A stretch of DNA of 11,961 bases from Verrucomicrobia bacterium UBA3761 (GCA_002371135.1 DFGB01000083.1:4387-16347), one strand, 5' to 3'. Shown: positions 1-7,634, counted from the stretch's first letter. The notes: generated by a model from the letters alone, not told the origin. Numbers and translations are program-made.

Positions 1-2392
1 TGCCGATGTCGTAGATGGCCTTGATTTCGGCATGGCCCTTGACGACTTCCTTGTATTCCGGCGGAAGGAGGTCGAGCATGGACTGCTTGACGTGCTCGTT
101 GAGTTCGTATATGATCCTGAAGGAGTTGATGCGCACGCCATCGTGACGGGCCTGCTGCTGGACGCCGGAATCGTTGCCGATGTTGAACCCGACGATAATC
201 GCCTTGCCGGCAGCGGCGCTCCTCACGTCCGTGAGCGAGACGTTGCCCGTCCCCGTGCCGATGACGTTTAGGCCCACCTTTTCGCTCTTGATCGAATTGA
301 GCATTTCGACCACGGCTTCGAGGGAGCCCTGGGTATCGGCCTTGACGATCACATTGAGTTCCTTGCGGCCTTCGGCGGCCATGCGATTCATGATGGCGTC
401 GAGGGAAGAATCGCGGGCGCTGGAGAGTTCCTGCTCGCGGCGCTCCTGGGCGGTCTGCTCGGCAAGAACGCGGGCGCGCTGCTCATCGAGCATCACGCGG
501 AATTCGGCTCCAGCCTCCGGCACGCCGGAAAGACCCGTCGCCTTGACGGGGGTGGAGGGCGAAGCCTCCTTAACCCTGCGGCCGCGGTCGTCGATGAGCG
601 CGCGGACGCGGCCGAAATGCTCGCCGATGAGGATCGCGTCGCCGACCTTGAGCGTTCCGCCTGTGACGAGAAGCGTTGCGCAAGGGCCAAGCCCCTGCTG
701 CAACTCGGACTCGATGACGTAGCCGTTGGCACGGCGGTTGGGGTTCGCCTTGAGTTCAAGGACTTCGGCCTGGACAAGGATGTTTTCGAGGAGGGTGTCG
801 ACGCCCAGTCCCGTGACGCCGGAAACGGGTATGGTGATAATGTCGCCGCCCCAGTTTTCCGGGGTGAGGCCGCGCTGCTGTAGTTGCTGCATGACGCGGT
901 CGATGTTCGCCGTGGGCTTGTCGGCCTTGGTGATGGCGACCATGATCTGCACGCCGCTCTGGCGCGCGACCTTGATGCACTCCTCGGTCTGCGGCATGAT
1001 ACCGTCGTCGGCGGCGATGATGAGAACGGCGATATCGGTAAGCTGTGCGCCGCGGGCGCGCATGGCGCTGAACGCGGCGTGGCCGGGAGTATCGAGGAAC
1101 GTAATCTTCTGTCCGGCGATTTCGACCTGGTAGGCGCTTATCTTCTGCGTAATGCCGCCGGCCTCGCCGGCGGCGACGTGTTCCTTGCGGATGTAGTCCA
1201 TCAAGGTGGTCTTGCCGTGGTCGACGTGGCCGAGGAATGTGACGACCGGCGCGCGCGGCTTGAGCGACTCGGCGGGATCGTCGGGGATGAGGTCGTCGGC
1301 GTCGATAGCCTTGAGGACGGGCTTGGCGGCGGCCTTGTCGCGCGCCTTTTCCACGGTCACGGTGAAGCCATACTTCTCTGCGATCTTGATGGCATTCTCG
1401 GGTTCGACGCGCTGGTTGATGGACGCGAGGATCTTGAGGGCCATCAGGTCTGCGATGAGGCGGTTGGGCTTGATGCCGAGTTTGGCGGCAAGGTCCTTCA
1501 CTACCACCGCGCCGCGGATTGAAATCTCGCGCGAACCCTCGTCGACGGAAATGCGTCCGGAAGGTTGCACGGCACTCGCCGCGCCGCCCTTGAACACCGA
1601 ACGCTTCTCAAACGCCTTGAGCGCGTCTTTGCTCTTCTTGCTCTTGCGGTTCGAGCGCTCGGCGTCGTCGTAGTCGCCGACCGCCTTCTGGGGACGGACT
1701 TTCGGCGGCGGCGCGACGGTGATTTTAATGGCCGCGGAACCTGCAGGGGCTGCTTTCTGGAGCGGCTTGAAACCTGGATGCGTCGAAGGCTTGAGAATCG
1801 GACGCGAATGGTCCTGCTGGAGGCTCTTCGTCTTCACGCTGATAGTGAAACGCGGAGCGGCCGACGCAACCGCCGGCGCAGGCTTCTTCGGGTTGATGTG
1901 GAGATTGAACTTCGGGATATTGCCTACTGCAGGGGCTGGTTTTTCAGCAGGGATGGCAGGAGATGCCGGAGTGGCCGGGTTTTCAGCAGGGAGGGCGGGA
2001 GATGCCGGTTTTTCTGCAAAGAGGGCGGGAGATGCCGGTTTTTCTGCAGGGAGGGCGGGAGATGCAGGAGCCGCGGGGACGGCAGGGCGCGGCAAGATTT
2101 CGCGCTTGGCCGTCTTCTCCGCTTCGAGCGTTTTTTCGAGGTGCACCTGCAAAGACTCCGCGTCCTTCGCGCGAATCGCCTTGGCGAGTTCGGCCGAACG
2201 GGAGAGCTTCTTTGCGCGACTTGCTTCGAGACCCGTCTTGTCTGCGCCCTTCAACGCCTCGCGCAACACGCCGAGGTCGTATTTGGCTACAACGCTGATT
2301 GAAGTAGCGGCTTCAACGCCCTTCTCACGCGCCACGCGAAGCACTTCGGCGCTTGTCACGCCCGCTTCCTTTGCAAGTTCGTATACTCTCAT
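1..2392 (-). CDS. infB: Translation initiation factor IF-2 (3' end outside window)
   Basis: IF-2 is the cytoplasmic GTPase that places initiator fMet-tRNA on the 30S subunit and promotes 50S joining. The 797 visible residues begin with an IF2_N helical domain (~1-50, MRVYELAKEAGV). An Ala/Pro-rich linker follows (~60-270) with 10-residue repeats at ~108-137, then a second IF2_N-like domain (~280-350). The G domain has P-loop GHVDHGKTT at 388-396 and a DTPGHAAF motif near 434. Its G4 motif reads TKAD (488-491) instead of the usual NKxD. Domain II and a domain III segment (VKADTQGSLEAV) follow, and the frame runs off the left edge; by comparison with E. coli about 100 C-terminal residues are missing. 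It starts 51 bp after the nusA stop, so the two are probably co-transcribed. The ATG has no recognisable Shine-Dalgarno sequence, but it begins the conserved IF2_N domain exactly. Confidence 0.97.
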   Translation of the reverse strand, partial: MRVYELAKEAGVTSAEVLRVAREKGVEAATSISVVAKYDLGVLREALKGADKTGLEASRAKKLSRSAELAKAIRAKDAESLQVHLEKTLEAEKTAKREILPRPAVPAAPASPALPAEKPASPALFAEKPASPALPAENPATPASPAIPAEKPAPAVGNIPKFNLHINPKKPAPAVASAAPRFTISVKTKSLQQDHSRPILKPSTHPGFKPLQKAAPAGSAAIKITVAPPPKVRPQKAVGDYDDAERSNRKSKKSKDALKAFEKRSVFKGGAASAVQPSGRISVDEGSREISIRGAVVVKDLAAKLGIKPNRLIADLMALKILASINQRVEPENAIKIAEKYGFTVTVEKARDKAAAKPVLKAIDADDLIPDDPAESLKPRAPVVTFLGHVDHGKTTLMDYIRKEHVAAGEAGGITQKISAYQVEIAGQKITFLDTPGHAAFSAMRARGAQLTDIAVLIIAADDGIMPQTEECIKVARQSGVQIMVAITKADKPTANIDRVMQQLQQRGLTPENWGGDIITIPVSGVTGLGVDTLLENILVQAEVLELKANPNRRANGYVIESELQQGLGPCATLLVTGGTLKVGDAILIGEHFGRVRALIDDRGRRVKEASPSTPVKATGLSGVPEAGAEFRVMLDEQRARVLAEQTAQERREQELSSARDSSLDAIMNRMAAEGRKELNVIVKADTQGSLEAVVEMLNSIKSEKVGLNVIGTGTGNVSLTDVRSAAAGKAIIVGFNIGNDSGVQQQARHDGVRINSFRIIYELNEHVKQSMLDLLPPEYKEVVKGHAEIKAIYDIG
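1981..2070 (-). repeat. 30-bp in-frame tandem repeat in infB
   Basis: Three consecutive 30-bp units (1981-2010, 2011-2040, 2041-2070) share the core gagggcgggagatgc and differ by a few bases. A degenerate, partly extended unit lies at ~1941-1980. Read on the minus strand they encode the 10-residue unit AEKPASPALP in the flexible linker between the two IF2_N domains. The unit length keeps the frame, so copy number could vary between strains without breaking IF-2. Linker repeats of this kind fit the known length variability of the IF-2 N-terminal region. Confidence 0.9.
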
Positions 2393-2443
2393 AAATCGGA
2401 TTTCGATGAAGGACCAGTGCTGAGAAAATTCGTATTGGCGCGA

Positions 2444-3754
2444 TTATTCCGCCTCGCCCTCCCCGGAAGGCTCTTCTGCGGGTTCGTCCGCTTCGCCGCC
2501 GCCCATGAGATCGGCAACTGCAAGCGCAGCGGCGTAGACGCCCTTGGCGGTGACTTCGTCGAGGCCCGTCATCGCAATGAACGTCGCTTCGTCTTCGCCG
2601 ACGATGCCGTCAATGGTGAGGAAGCCCGCGTCGACCATCTGAGTGGCCACCTTGGTGGAGACGGAGAACGTATCGGCAAGATCCTTGATCGCGGCGGCCT
2701 TCTGGTCTTCGAACGAGGCCGTGGCGAGCGAACGCTTGACCTCGATGTGCCAGCCGGTGAGCTTTGCGGCAAGGCGAACGTTCTGGCCACGCTTGCCGAG
2801 CGCAAGAGAATATTGGTCCGGCGCGACCACCGCATGAATGGTGTTCGGCAGCGTGGCATCGACTTCGATTTCTTCAAGACGCGCCGGCTGGAGCGCCTGG
2901 GCCACGTAGAGCCGGATATCCTCGTTCCAGCGCACGATATCGATCTTCTCGCCGCCGAGCTCGTTGACGATCGTCCTCACGCGCGAACCCTTCTGTCCGA
3001 CGCACGCACCCACAGGGTCGATATTCTCGTTGAGCGCCCGCACGGCGACCTTGGCGCGGTAGCCGGGATCGCGGCTGACGGCCATTATCTCCACCACGCC
3101 GTCCGCGATTTCCGAGACTTCAAGACGGAACAGCGCTTCAAGGAACTTCGGGTTCGAACGGCTCAATATCACGCTCGGCCCCTTCGCATCGGGATCGACC
3201 TTGAGGATGATCGCCTTTATCGAATCGCCGACCTGGTAGTTCTCGGAGGCAATACGCTCCTTGCCGGGAAGGATCATCTCAGTCTTGCCGACGGTGACAT
3301 AAGTATCACGGTGCGTCACTGCGCTCACAATGCCGGAAACAATGTCGCCTTGGCGGTCGCGATACTCTGAGAACGTGTTCACGCGCTCTGCATCGCGAAT
3401 CTTCTGCATGATCATCTGGCGGGAAGTCTGCGCTGCAATGCGACCGAGCCGCGCCGCCGGCATTTCGACTTCTATAGAATCGCCTTCCTGCGCATCCGGT
3501 TTGATCCGGCGCGCACGCTCCAGCGAAATTATGCCGGGCCCCGTCTCGCTGGACGAGCACACGAATGTATCGTAGACATGGAGAGAAAGATCCTTGCGGT
3601 CGATGACGACGCGCAGGTCGTTCGTGACAGCGCGGTTTTTCTTCGCCGCCTGGCTGATCGCCTGCTCAATTGCGCAAAGTACCACTTCGCGCCCGACTCC
3701 TCGTTCGCTCTCTATATGCTGGACCACCGCCAGCAATTGCGCATTCATCGCCAT
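2444..3754 (-). CDS. nusA: Transcription termination/antitermination factor NusA
   Basis: NusA binds RNA polymerase and nascent RNA and modulates pausing, termination and antitermination. The 436 residues show the N-terminal RNAP-binding domain (~1-130), an S1 domain (~135-200, GDIVSGIVSAV...GKTEMILPGKE), KH1 with the GQKG loop at 253-256, and KH2 with GKRG at 320-323. A single helix-hairpin-helix-like domain (~350-415) and an acidic Glu-rich tail end the protein. It is longer than the B. subtilis type (~371) and shorter than E. coli NusA (495, two C-terminal repeats), so it carries one C-terminal repeat. The start at 3754 is fixed by AAGGAG seven bases upstream; an in-frame ATG two codons later is less well spaced. 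infB follows 51 bp downstream, the usual order. rimP, normally the upstream neighbour, is not here. Confidence 0.98.
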   Translation of the reverse strand: MAMNAQLLAVVQHIESERGVGREVVLCAIEQAISQAAKKNRAVTNDLRVVIDRKDLSLHVYDTFVCSSSETGPGIISLERARRIKPDAQEGDSIEVEMPAARLGRIAAQTSRQMIMQKIRDAERVNTFSEYRDRQGDIVSGIVSAVTHRDTYVTVGKTEMILPGKERIASENYQVGDSIKAIILKVDPDAKGPSVILSRSNPKFLEALFRLEVSEIADGVVEIMAVSRDPGYRAKVAVRALNENIDPVGACVGQKGSRVRTIVNELGGEKIDIVRWNEDIRLYVAQALQPARLEEIEVDATLPNTIHAVVAPDQYSLALGKRGQNVRLAAKLTGWHIEVKRSLATASFEDQKAAAIKDLADTFSVSTKVATQMVDAGFLTIDGIVGEDEATFIAMTGLDEVTAKGVYAAALAVADLMGGGEADEPAEEPSGEGEAE

Positions 3755-3761
3755 CGTTTCG

Positions 3762-3767
3762 CTCCTT
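3762..3767 (-). promoter_or_regulatory. Shine-Dalgarno site of nusA
   Basis: AAGGAG on the minus strand, 7 nt before the nusA ATG. It decides the start in favour of the first of two close ATGs. It is the only convincing Shine-Dalgarno sequence among the six genes of the window. Confidence 0.85.
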
Positions 3768-3832
3768 GATTTTCAAACAACACAAACACACCTTGCGGCC
3801 AATTCTCCCCGAACGGCCGTAAAGCGATACAT

Positions 3833-3862
3833 ATTTTACCAAATATCGCCCCTGCCCGTCAA
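3833..3862 (-). promoter_or_regulatory. Putative sigma70-type promoter of nusA-infB
   Basis: On the minus strand there is TTGACG (3862-3857), an 18-bp spacer and TAAAAT (3838-3833), close to the TTGACA/TATAAT consensus. Transcription would begin near 3826, giving a leader of about 70 nt. That leader contains a short GC stem (CGGCC / GGCCG) between the promoter and the ribosome site. The same arrangement of boxes with an 18-bp spacer is seen before the porin gene. Confidence 0.6.
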
Positions 3863-3890
3863 GGGGGCGGCGCGGCCGCGCGAAGCGCGG

Positions 3891-3914
3891 GGAGGGCCGC
3901 ATTTCAGTGCGGCC
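3891..3914 (+). repeat. GC-rich hairpin element, copy 1
   Basis: This 24-bp element is ggagggccgca - 6 nt - tgcggcc. It folds into a perfect 7-bp stem (GGCCGCA/TGCGGCC) with a 6-nt loop. It is followed 5 bp later by the AGGAAGC-type 7-bp repeats. A second copy lies inverted at 4006-4029, and its 11-bp left half recurs at 7664-7674. It resembles a REP-like extragenic element; family identity is unknown. Confidence 0.7.
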
Positions 3915-3919
3915 GAGAT

Positions 3920-3940
3920 AGGAAGCAGGAGACAGGAGAT
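3920..3940 (+). repeat. Three 7-bp tandem repeats (AGGAAGC type)
   Basis: aggaagc, aggagac and aggagat follow one another with a strict 7-bp period, directly after hairpin element copy 1. The same unit type occurs at 7635-7669 and 7705-7732, again next to the GGAGGGCCGCA sequence. Confidence 0.7.
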
Positions 3941-4005
3941 GCCATAGCGGCAAGGAATATCCCCCGACCGAAGACTGTGCCAAGAAGCGCCTGCCCTAGC
4001 CCCCT

Positions 4006-4029
4006 GACCGCAATAAATTGCGGCCCTCC
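4006..4029 (-). repeat. GC-rich hairpin element, copy 2 (inverted)
   Basis: On the minus strand this reads ggagggccgca - 6 nt - tgcggtc. It matches copy 1 at 3891-3914 in both arms except one base, while the 6-nt loop is different (atttat instead of tttcag). Conserved arms with a diverged loop suggest selection on, or spread of, the hairpin rather than chance. Confidence 0.7.
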
Positions 4030-4096
4030 AGTCTACTGCAGAAGCGGCGATAAATTGGATTGATCCTTGATTAATCTGCGCAAAGTTCACAAAGTT

Positions 4097-4306
4097 GGCT
4101 CTTCGCAGGTTTGGGTGGAAATGGGCAAAAGACAAGAGTTTTCCGCATGCAGAACAAAATAGATAAAAAAATGCTTTCTCTTGTCTCTCCTGCCCGCCTA
4201 AGCTCTCGACCAACTGATGCCGCATCACTTGGAGGCTGCGCAAGGAGGGGTGAAAACCTGCTTCACCCATGATTCCAGGCATTTCCACCCAGACCTGCAA
4301 AGAGCC
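4097..4306. repeat. ~210-bp element bounded by 27-bp inverted repeats (MITE-like)
   Basis: The ends 4097-4123 and 4280-4306 are inverted repeats matching at 25 of 27 positions (core ctgggtggaaatg against its complement). Inside lie two further inverted pairs: agacaagag (4130-4138) with ctcttgtct (4178-4186), and gggtgaa (4248-4254) with ttcaccc (4262-4268) around a 7-nt loop. An 8-bp direct repeat gcaaagtt flanks the element (4080-4087 and 4307-4314), but on the left it is offset by 9 bp, so it is a doubtful target duplication. No coding capacity is evident. It could be a miniature mobile element or the template of a structured RNA. Confidence 0.5.
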
Positions 4307-4379
4307 GCAAAGTTTGAGAAATTGCCATGCCTTCGCGGAAGAAAGCGGACGAAAGCGCGAGCCATAAAATCAACCCGAT

Positions 4380-4397
4380 TTATTGCCGGAGCAATAA
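4380..4397 (-). terminator. Hairpin just after the putP stop, possible weak terminator
   Basis: ttattgc - 4 nt - gcaataa is a perfect 7-bp stem starting 12 bp beyond the putP stop codon. On the minus strand it is not followed by a clear U-tract, so intrinsic termination is uncertain. It may only protect the 3' end of the mRNA. Confidence 0.35.
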
Positions 4398-4409
4398 CTT
4401 CCAACTGCA

Positions 4410-6020
4410 TCATATCTGCGCGCGGCGCTTTTCGTCGGCGAGACCGGCGACGAGGTCGAACTCGTCGTAGACGTCCTTGGACGGCTTCTTGGTGGCGAGC
4501 GAGCAGACGACGGTGGCCGCGAACGCGATCGCGAAGCCGGGGGCGAGTTCGTAGAGCGCGAAAACGGGATGCGCGGCGACGAGCGCCGGATTGGCGGAAA
4601 GGCCGAACTTCCAGATGAAGCACGTCGCGGCGCCCGACGCCATGCCGGCTATGGCGCCCGCAAGCGTCGTGCGGCGCCAGAACAACGCGAGCAGGATGAC
4701 GGGACCGAACGAAGCGCCGAAGCCCGCCCACGCGAACGACACCATCTTCATGACGACCTTGAAGAAGTCCGACTCGGTATTCATAGACATGCACACCGCC
4801 ACAAGCGCGACGACGCCGACCGTGATGCGCGAAACGCGTATGAGTTCGGTGTTGGAGGCTTTCTTGCGGAAAACGATTTTGTAGAGGTCGTTCGTGAACG
4901 ACGAGGCGGAAACGAGGAGCTGGCTGTCGGCGGTGGACATGATGGCGGCCATGATCGCGGAGAGCAGGATGCCTGCGAAAAGGCGCGCGGCAAAGCCCGA
5001 GGAGAAGATGCCGTTGATCATCACCATGAACATCTTTTCAGGGTCGCCGCCGACGTCGGCGAGCGTGAGGCGGTGCTGCTGGAGGTAGAGGTGGAAGACG
5101 AGGCCTATCACCACCGCGGCGCCAAGGGAAATCGTCACCCAGCTCATCGCGATGCGGCGAGAACCCTTGACTTCCGCCGGGTTGCCTATCGACATGAAGC
5201 GCACGAGAATGTGCGGCATGCCAAAGTATCCGAGGCCCCACGCCATGCAGGAGACCAGCCCCACGAGGCCTGCGGCCTTGTGCGTGAAGGCATTGGTGAA
5301 AAGCGACTGGAGGTAGGGGTTTATTTCGTTGAGCTTGTCGACCGTCGCGGCAAATCCGCCGGCGTCGCAGACTACGATGGCGGGAATGAGCACGATCGCC
5401 ACGAACATGAGCGTGCCCTGGATGAAGTCCGTCCAGCACACCGCCATGTAGCCGCCGAGGAGTGTATACGAGACGACGACGACGGCGCCTATCCAGAGAC
5501 AGAGCGAATAGCCTGAAACCTGAGAACCGAAAATCGACACCGTCTCAGGCACGCCGAACGTACTCGTGAACAGTTTGGCGGCGGAGACGAAGCCGGACGC
5601 GGTGTAGAACGTGAAGAAGACGAGGATGATGAGCGCGGCGACGATTCGCGAAACGCCGAGTTTGTCGCGAAAACGGTTGCATATGAAGTCCGGAATCGTA
5701 ATCGAATCGCCGCATTTCTGCGAATAGCAGCGCAGGCGGTAGGCGACTATCTTCCAGTTGAGATAGGTGCCGATCAAAAGGCCGATGCCGATCCAGGCTT
5801 CCGAGAAGCCGCCTACGAAAATCGCGCCGGGCAACCCCATCAACAGCCAGCCGGACATGTCGGACGCCTGGGCCGAAAGCGCGACCACCCACTTGTTCAT
5901 CCTGCGGCCGCCTAGGTAATAGTCATCCAGCGACGTCTGGCGGCTCGAGAAGAAGAAACCGATACCGAGCATCACGAGAAGATACCCGACGAACGATGCG
6001 AATACATACCAGTCGAACAT
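4410..6020 (-). CDS. putP: Na+/proline symporter (PutP type, SSS family)
   Basis: This inner-membrane symporter imports L-proline with Na+, supplying proline as nutrient or osmolyte. The 536-residue protein aligns along its length with E. coli PutP (502 aa). It shares SAQASDMSGWLLMGLPGA at 49-66 with Asp54 and Ser56 at the places of the Na+-site Asp55 and Ser57. It also has WGLGYFGMPHILVRFM at 261-276 and MSTADSQLL at 361-369, whose Ser362-Thr363 match the Na+-binding Ser340-Thr341. Repeated hydrophobic segments fit the SSS fold of about 13 helices. The ATG at 6020 precedes the first helix (FDWYVFASFVGYLLVMLGI) and agrees with PutP N-termini. No Shine-Dalgarno sequence is visible; 7-bp repeats begin 16 bp upstream. 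It lies 177 bp downstream of another amino-acid symporter on the same strand. Substrate could also be a related compound, but the PutP resemblance is strong. Confidence 0.93.
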   Translation of the reverse strand: MFDWYVFASFVGYLLVMLGIGFFFSSRQTSLDDYYLGGRRMNKWVVALSAQASDMSGWLLMGLPGAIFVGGFSEAWIGIGLLIGTYLNWKIVAYRLRCYSQKCGDSITIPDFICNRFRDKLGVSRIVAALIILVFFTFYTASGFVSAAKLFTSTFGVPETVSIFGSQVSGYSLCLWIGAVVVVSYTLLGGYMAVCWTDFIQGTLMFVAIVLIPAIVVCDAGGFAATVDKLNEINPYLQSLFTNAFTHKAAGLVGLVSCMAWGLGYFGMPHILVRFMSIGNPAEVKGSRRIAMSWVTISLGAAVVIGLVFHLYLQQHRLTLADVGGDPEKMFMVMINGIFSSGFAARLFAGILLSAIMAAIMSTADSQLLVSASSFTNDLYKIVFRKKASNTELIRVSRITVGVVALVAVCMSMNTESDFFKVVMKMVSFAWAGFGASFGPVILLALFWRRTTLAGAIAGMASGAATCFIWKFGLSANPALVAAHPVFALYELAPGFAIAFAATVVCSLATKKPSKDVYDEFDLVAGLADEKRRAQI

Positions 6021-6035
6021 AGCAATGGATTTTTA

Positions 6036-6071
6036 GATTTGCGATTTGCGATTTGCGATTCTTCGATTTGC
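6036..6071. repeat. 7-bp tandem repeat GATTTGC upstream of putP
   Basis: Three perfect adjacent copies of gatttgc lie at 6036-6042, 6043-6049 and 6050-6056. After an 8-bp gap a fourth follows at 6065-6071. The array sits 16-51 bp upstream of the putP ATG, in the leader or promoter zone of that gene. Confidence 0.85.
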
Positions 6072-6072
6072 G

Positions 6073-6098
6073 CTCAAGCCTTCCACTCAAGCCTTCCA
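6073..6098. repeat. 13-bp direct repeat (two copies)
   Basis: ctcaagccttcca occurs twice back to back (6073-6085 and 6086-6098), between the GATTTGC array and the palindromic element. Confidence 0.85.
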
Positions 6099-6099
6099 T

Positions 6100-6173
6100 T
6101 TTAACACAGAGTCGCAGAGGCACAGAGAAAGAGTTGAAAAGTTCTCTGTGTTTCTCCGTGCATCTGTGTTGAA
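6100..6173. repeat. Imperfect palindrome ACACAGAG...GAGGCACAGAGA type
   Basis: The left arm (6100-6129) and right arm (6142-6173) are imperfect inverted repeats of about 30 bp around a 12-bp centre, so either strand folds into a long hairpin. Read in one frame the arm gives the peptide TESQRHRE. I recognise this from spurious proteins called over intergenic repeats in many bacterial genomes. It lies 24 bp after the stop of the NSS symporter gene and about 80 bp before putP, so it may end or stabilise the upstream transcript. It lacks a U-tract on the minus strand. Confidence 0.75.
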
Positions 6174-6197
6174 AAACCGAAAAATTCTCTCTTCCGG

Positions 6198-7625
6198 TCA
6201 GATCGACCAGTTGCCGATGCCGAGCGTGCGGCAGACTTCGGAGACGAGCAACGCCAGCATGAGAGCGGGGGCGAGGTATTTTACCATGAACGAATAGAAG
6301 CGCTTGACGCGGAATTTGACGCCGCACTCCTCGCATTCCTCGATTATCGCCTTGGGCCCCAACACCCAGCCTACGAAAATGCAAGTCGCGATGGCGACGA
6401 TCGGCATGAAGACGGAATTGGTGACAAAGTCGAAAAGATCAAGGAACTGCATGCCGAAAGGCTTGATATGCCCCCACGAGCCGTAGCCCAATGCGGAGAA
6501 CACGGAGAGGAACATGATGAGGGCGGTCGTGAAGAACGTGGCGGCCTTGCGTTCAATCTTGAGAAGGTCGCAAATCGAAGCGACACACGCCTCGAAGAGC
6601 GAAATCGCGCTTGTGGCGGCGGCGAATGCGACGAGAAGGAAGAATGCCGCGCCCACCCACGCTCCGGCGCCGCCCAGCGTCGCGAACACCTTGGGAAGCG
6701 TGACGAACATGAGGCCCGGCCCGGCGTTCATCGCTTCCTTGACGTCGGTGCCCGTCTTGACCGCGAACATGTAGACGACGGGAATGATCATGAGACCGGC
6801 GACGACGGCGACGACGGTGTCGAATATCTCGATCCTGCGGACGCACCGCTCGATGGAATCCTCCTTCTTCATGTACGAGCCGTAGGTGATCATGATGCCC
6901 ATGGCGAGCGAAAGGGAGTAGAACATCTGCCCCATCGCGCCGAGAATCGTCTTGCCCATGAGAGCGATCGAGAACTTGCCTTCGTGCGATACGCAGTCGA
7001 GATTGGGGATGAGATAATATTTGAGGCCCTCGCCGGAGCCCGGCAGGCATACGACGTAGACGGAAATGGCGAGCGCCATGAGGAAAAGAACCGGCATCAT
7101 CACGAGATTCGATTTCTCGATGCCGTTCTTCACGCCAAGAACGATGACGACGGCGCAGACTAGTATGAAAAGGAAGCCATAGCCAAACGGCGCAAACGGG
7201 GCGGAGATGAAACCCGAGAAGAACGCCCCCGCCCCGGCCGCGCCCTCTCCCATAGGCATAGAGCCGGTGAGGGCCATCTGGAGATACGCCTTGAGGTAGT
7301 ATAGCACCCAGCCGCCGATAACGCAATAGTACGGGGTGATGAGCACCGGGATGAGCGTGCCGATTATGCCGACGAAGCCCCAGTTGCCGTGAAGCCGCGA
7401 GTAGGCGGTGAGAGGAGCCTGGCGGGTCTTGCGCCCTACGGCGATTTCTGTCGTCATCAGCGTAAAGCCGAGCGTGACGACGAGAGCGAGATATACGGCG
7501 ATAAACATGCCGCCGCCGTATTGCGCCGCAAGATACGGGAAGCGCCAAAGATTGCCGAGACCTATTGCGGATGCCGCCGCCGCAAGAACAAACGCGAGCG
7601 ACCCTGACCAGCTGGAACGTTGCAT
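6198..7625 (-). CDS. Na+-dependent amino-acid symporter, NSS (SLC6/LeuT) family
   Basis: This inner-membrane symporter of the neurotransmitter:sodium symporter family probably imports an amino acid with Na+. In the 475 residues, helix 1 carries the signature SAIGLGNLWRFPYLAAQYGGG (19-39), whose unwound middle holds substrate and Na+ in LeuT. TEIAVGR (59-65) follows helix 2, and GQMFYSLSLAMGIMITYGSY (232-251) matches helices 6-7. AAATSAISL (335-343) supplies Thr338-Ser339 at the place of LeuT Na2 ligands Thr354-Ser355. I chose ATG 7625 because the family starts a few residues before helix 1. The open frame continues upstream to 7820, but that part translates the repeat array. No Shine-Dalgarno site is visible; 7-bp repeats begin 9 bp before the start. 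Substrate cannot be read from the sequence; MhsT- and Tyt1-like proteins carry hydrophobic amino acids. Confidence 0.93.
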   Translation of the reverse strand: MQRSSWSGSLAFVLAAAASAIGLGNLWRFPYLAAQYGGGMFIAVYLALVVTLGFTLMTTEIAVGRKTRQAPLTAYSRLHGNWGFVGIIGTLIPVLITPYYCVIGGWVLYYLKAYLQMALTGSMPMGEGAAGAGAFFSGFISAPFAPFGYGFLFILVCAVVIVLGVKNGIEKSNLVMMPVLFLMALAISVYVVCLPGSGEGLKYYLIPNLDCVSHEGKFSIALMGKTILGAMGQMFYSLSLAMGIMITYGSYMKKEDSIERCVRRIEIFDTVVAVVAGLMIIPVVYMFAVKTGTDVKEAMNAGPGLMFVTLPKVFATLGGAGAWVGAAFFLLVAFAAATSAISLFEACVASICDLLKIERKAATFFTTALIMFLSVFSALGYGSWGHIKPFGMQFLDLFDFVTNSVFMPIVAIATCIFVGWVLGPKAIIEECEECGVKFRVKRFYSFMVKYLAPALMLALLVSEVCRTLGIGNWSI

Positions 7626-7634
7626 AGAAAAAGC

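Larger units (their letters stand above)
3863..4409. other. Gene-free, repeat-rich spacer between putP and nusA
   Basis: No open frame here has protein-like composition, a ribosome site or recognisable motifs. Open frames that cross the region are built from repeat sequence. It holds two inverted copies of a GC-rich hairpin element (3891-3914, 4006-4029), a 7-bp repeat run (3920-3940), a ~210-bp element bounded by inverted repeats (4097-4306) and a hairpin next to the putP stop (4380-4397). The stretches 3941-4005 and 4030-4096 show nothing identifiable. rimP, expected before nusA, is not encoded here in any frame that I could recognise. Confidence 0.75.

Noticed and set aside
1565..3370. Long plus-strand open frames over infB and nusA (for example 2417-3370)
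   Set aside because: They are Arg/Leu-rich antisense shadows of two certain genes.
3836..4300. A 154-codon minus-strand open frame in the nusA-putP spacer, considered as rimP or a small protein
   Set aside because: It consists of the inverted-repeat element and the GC-rich hairpin repeats. It has no RimP features and no ribosome site.
4569..5516. A plus-strand open frame of 315 codons opposite putP
   Set aside because: It has a charged, low-complexity composition and lies against a full-length PutP.
6046..6297. A small open frame covering the TESQRHRE palindrome
   Set aside because: Peptides of this kind are known artefacts of intergenic repeats. The frame also overlaps the end of the NSS symporter.
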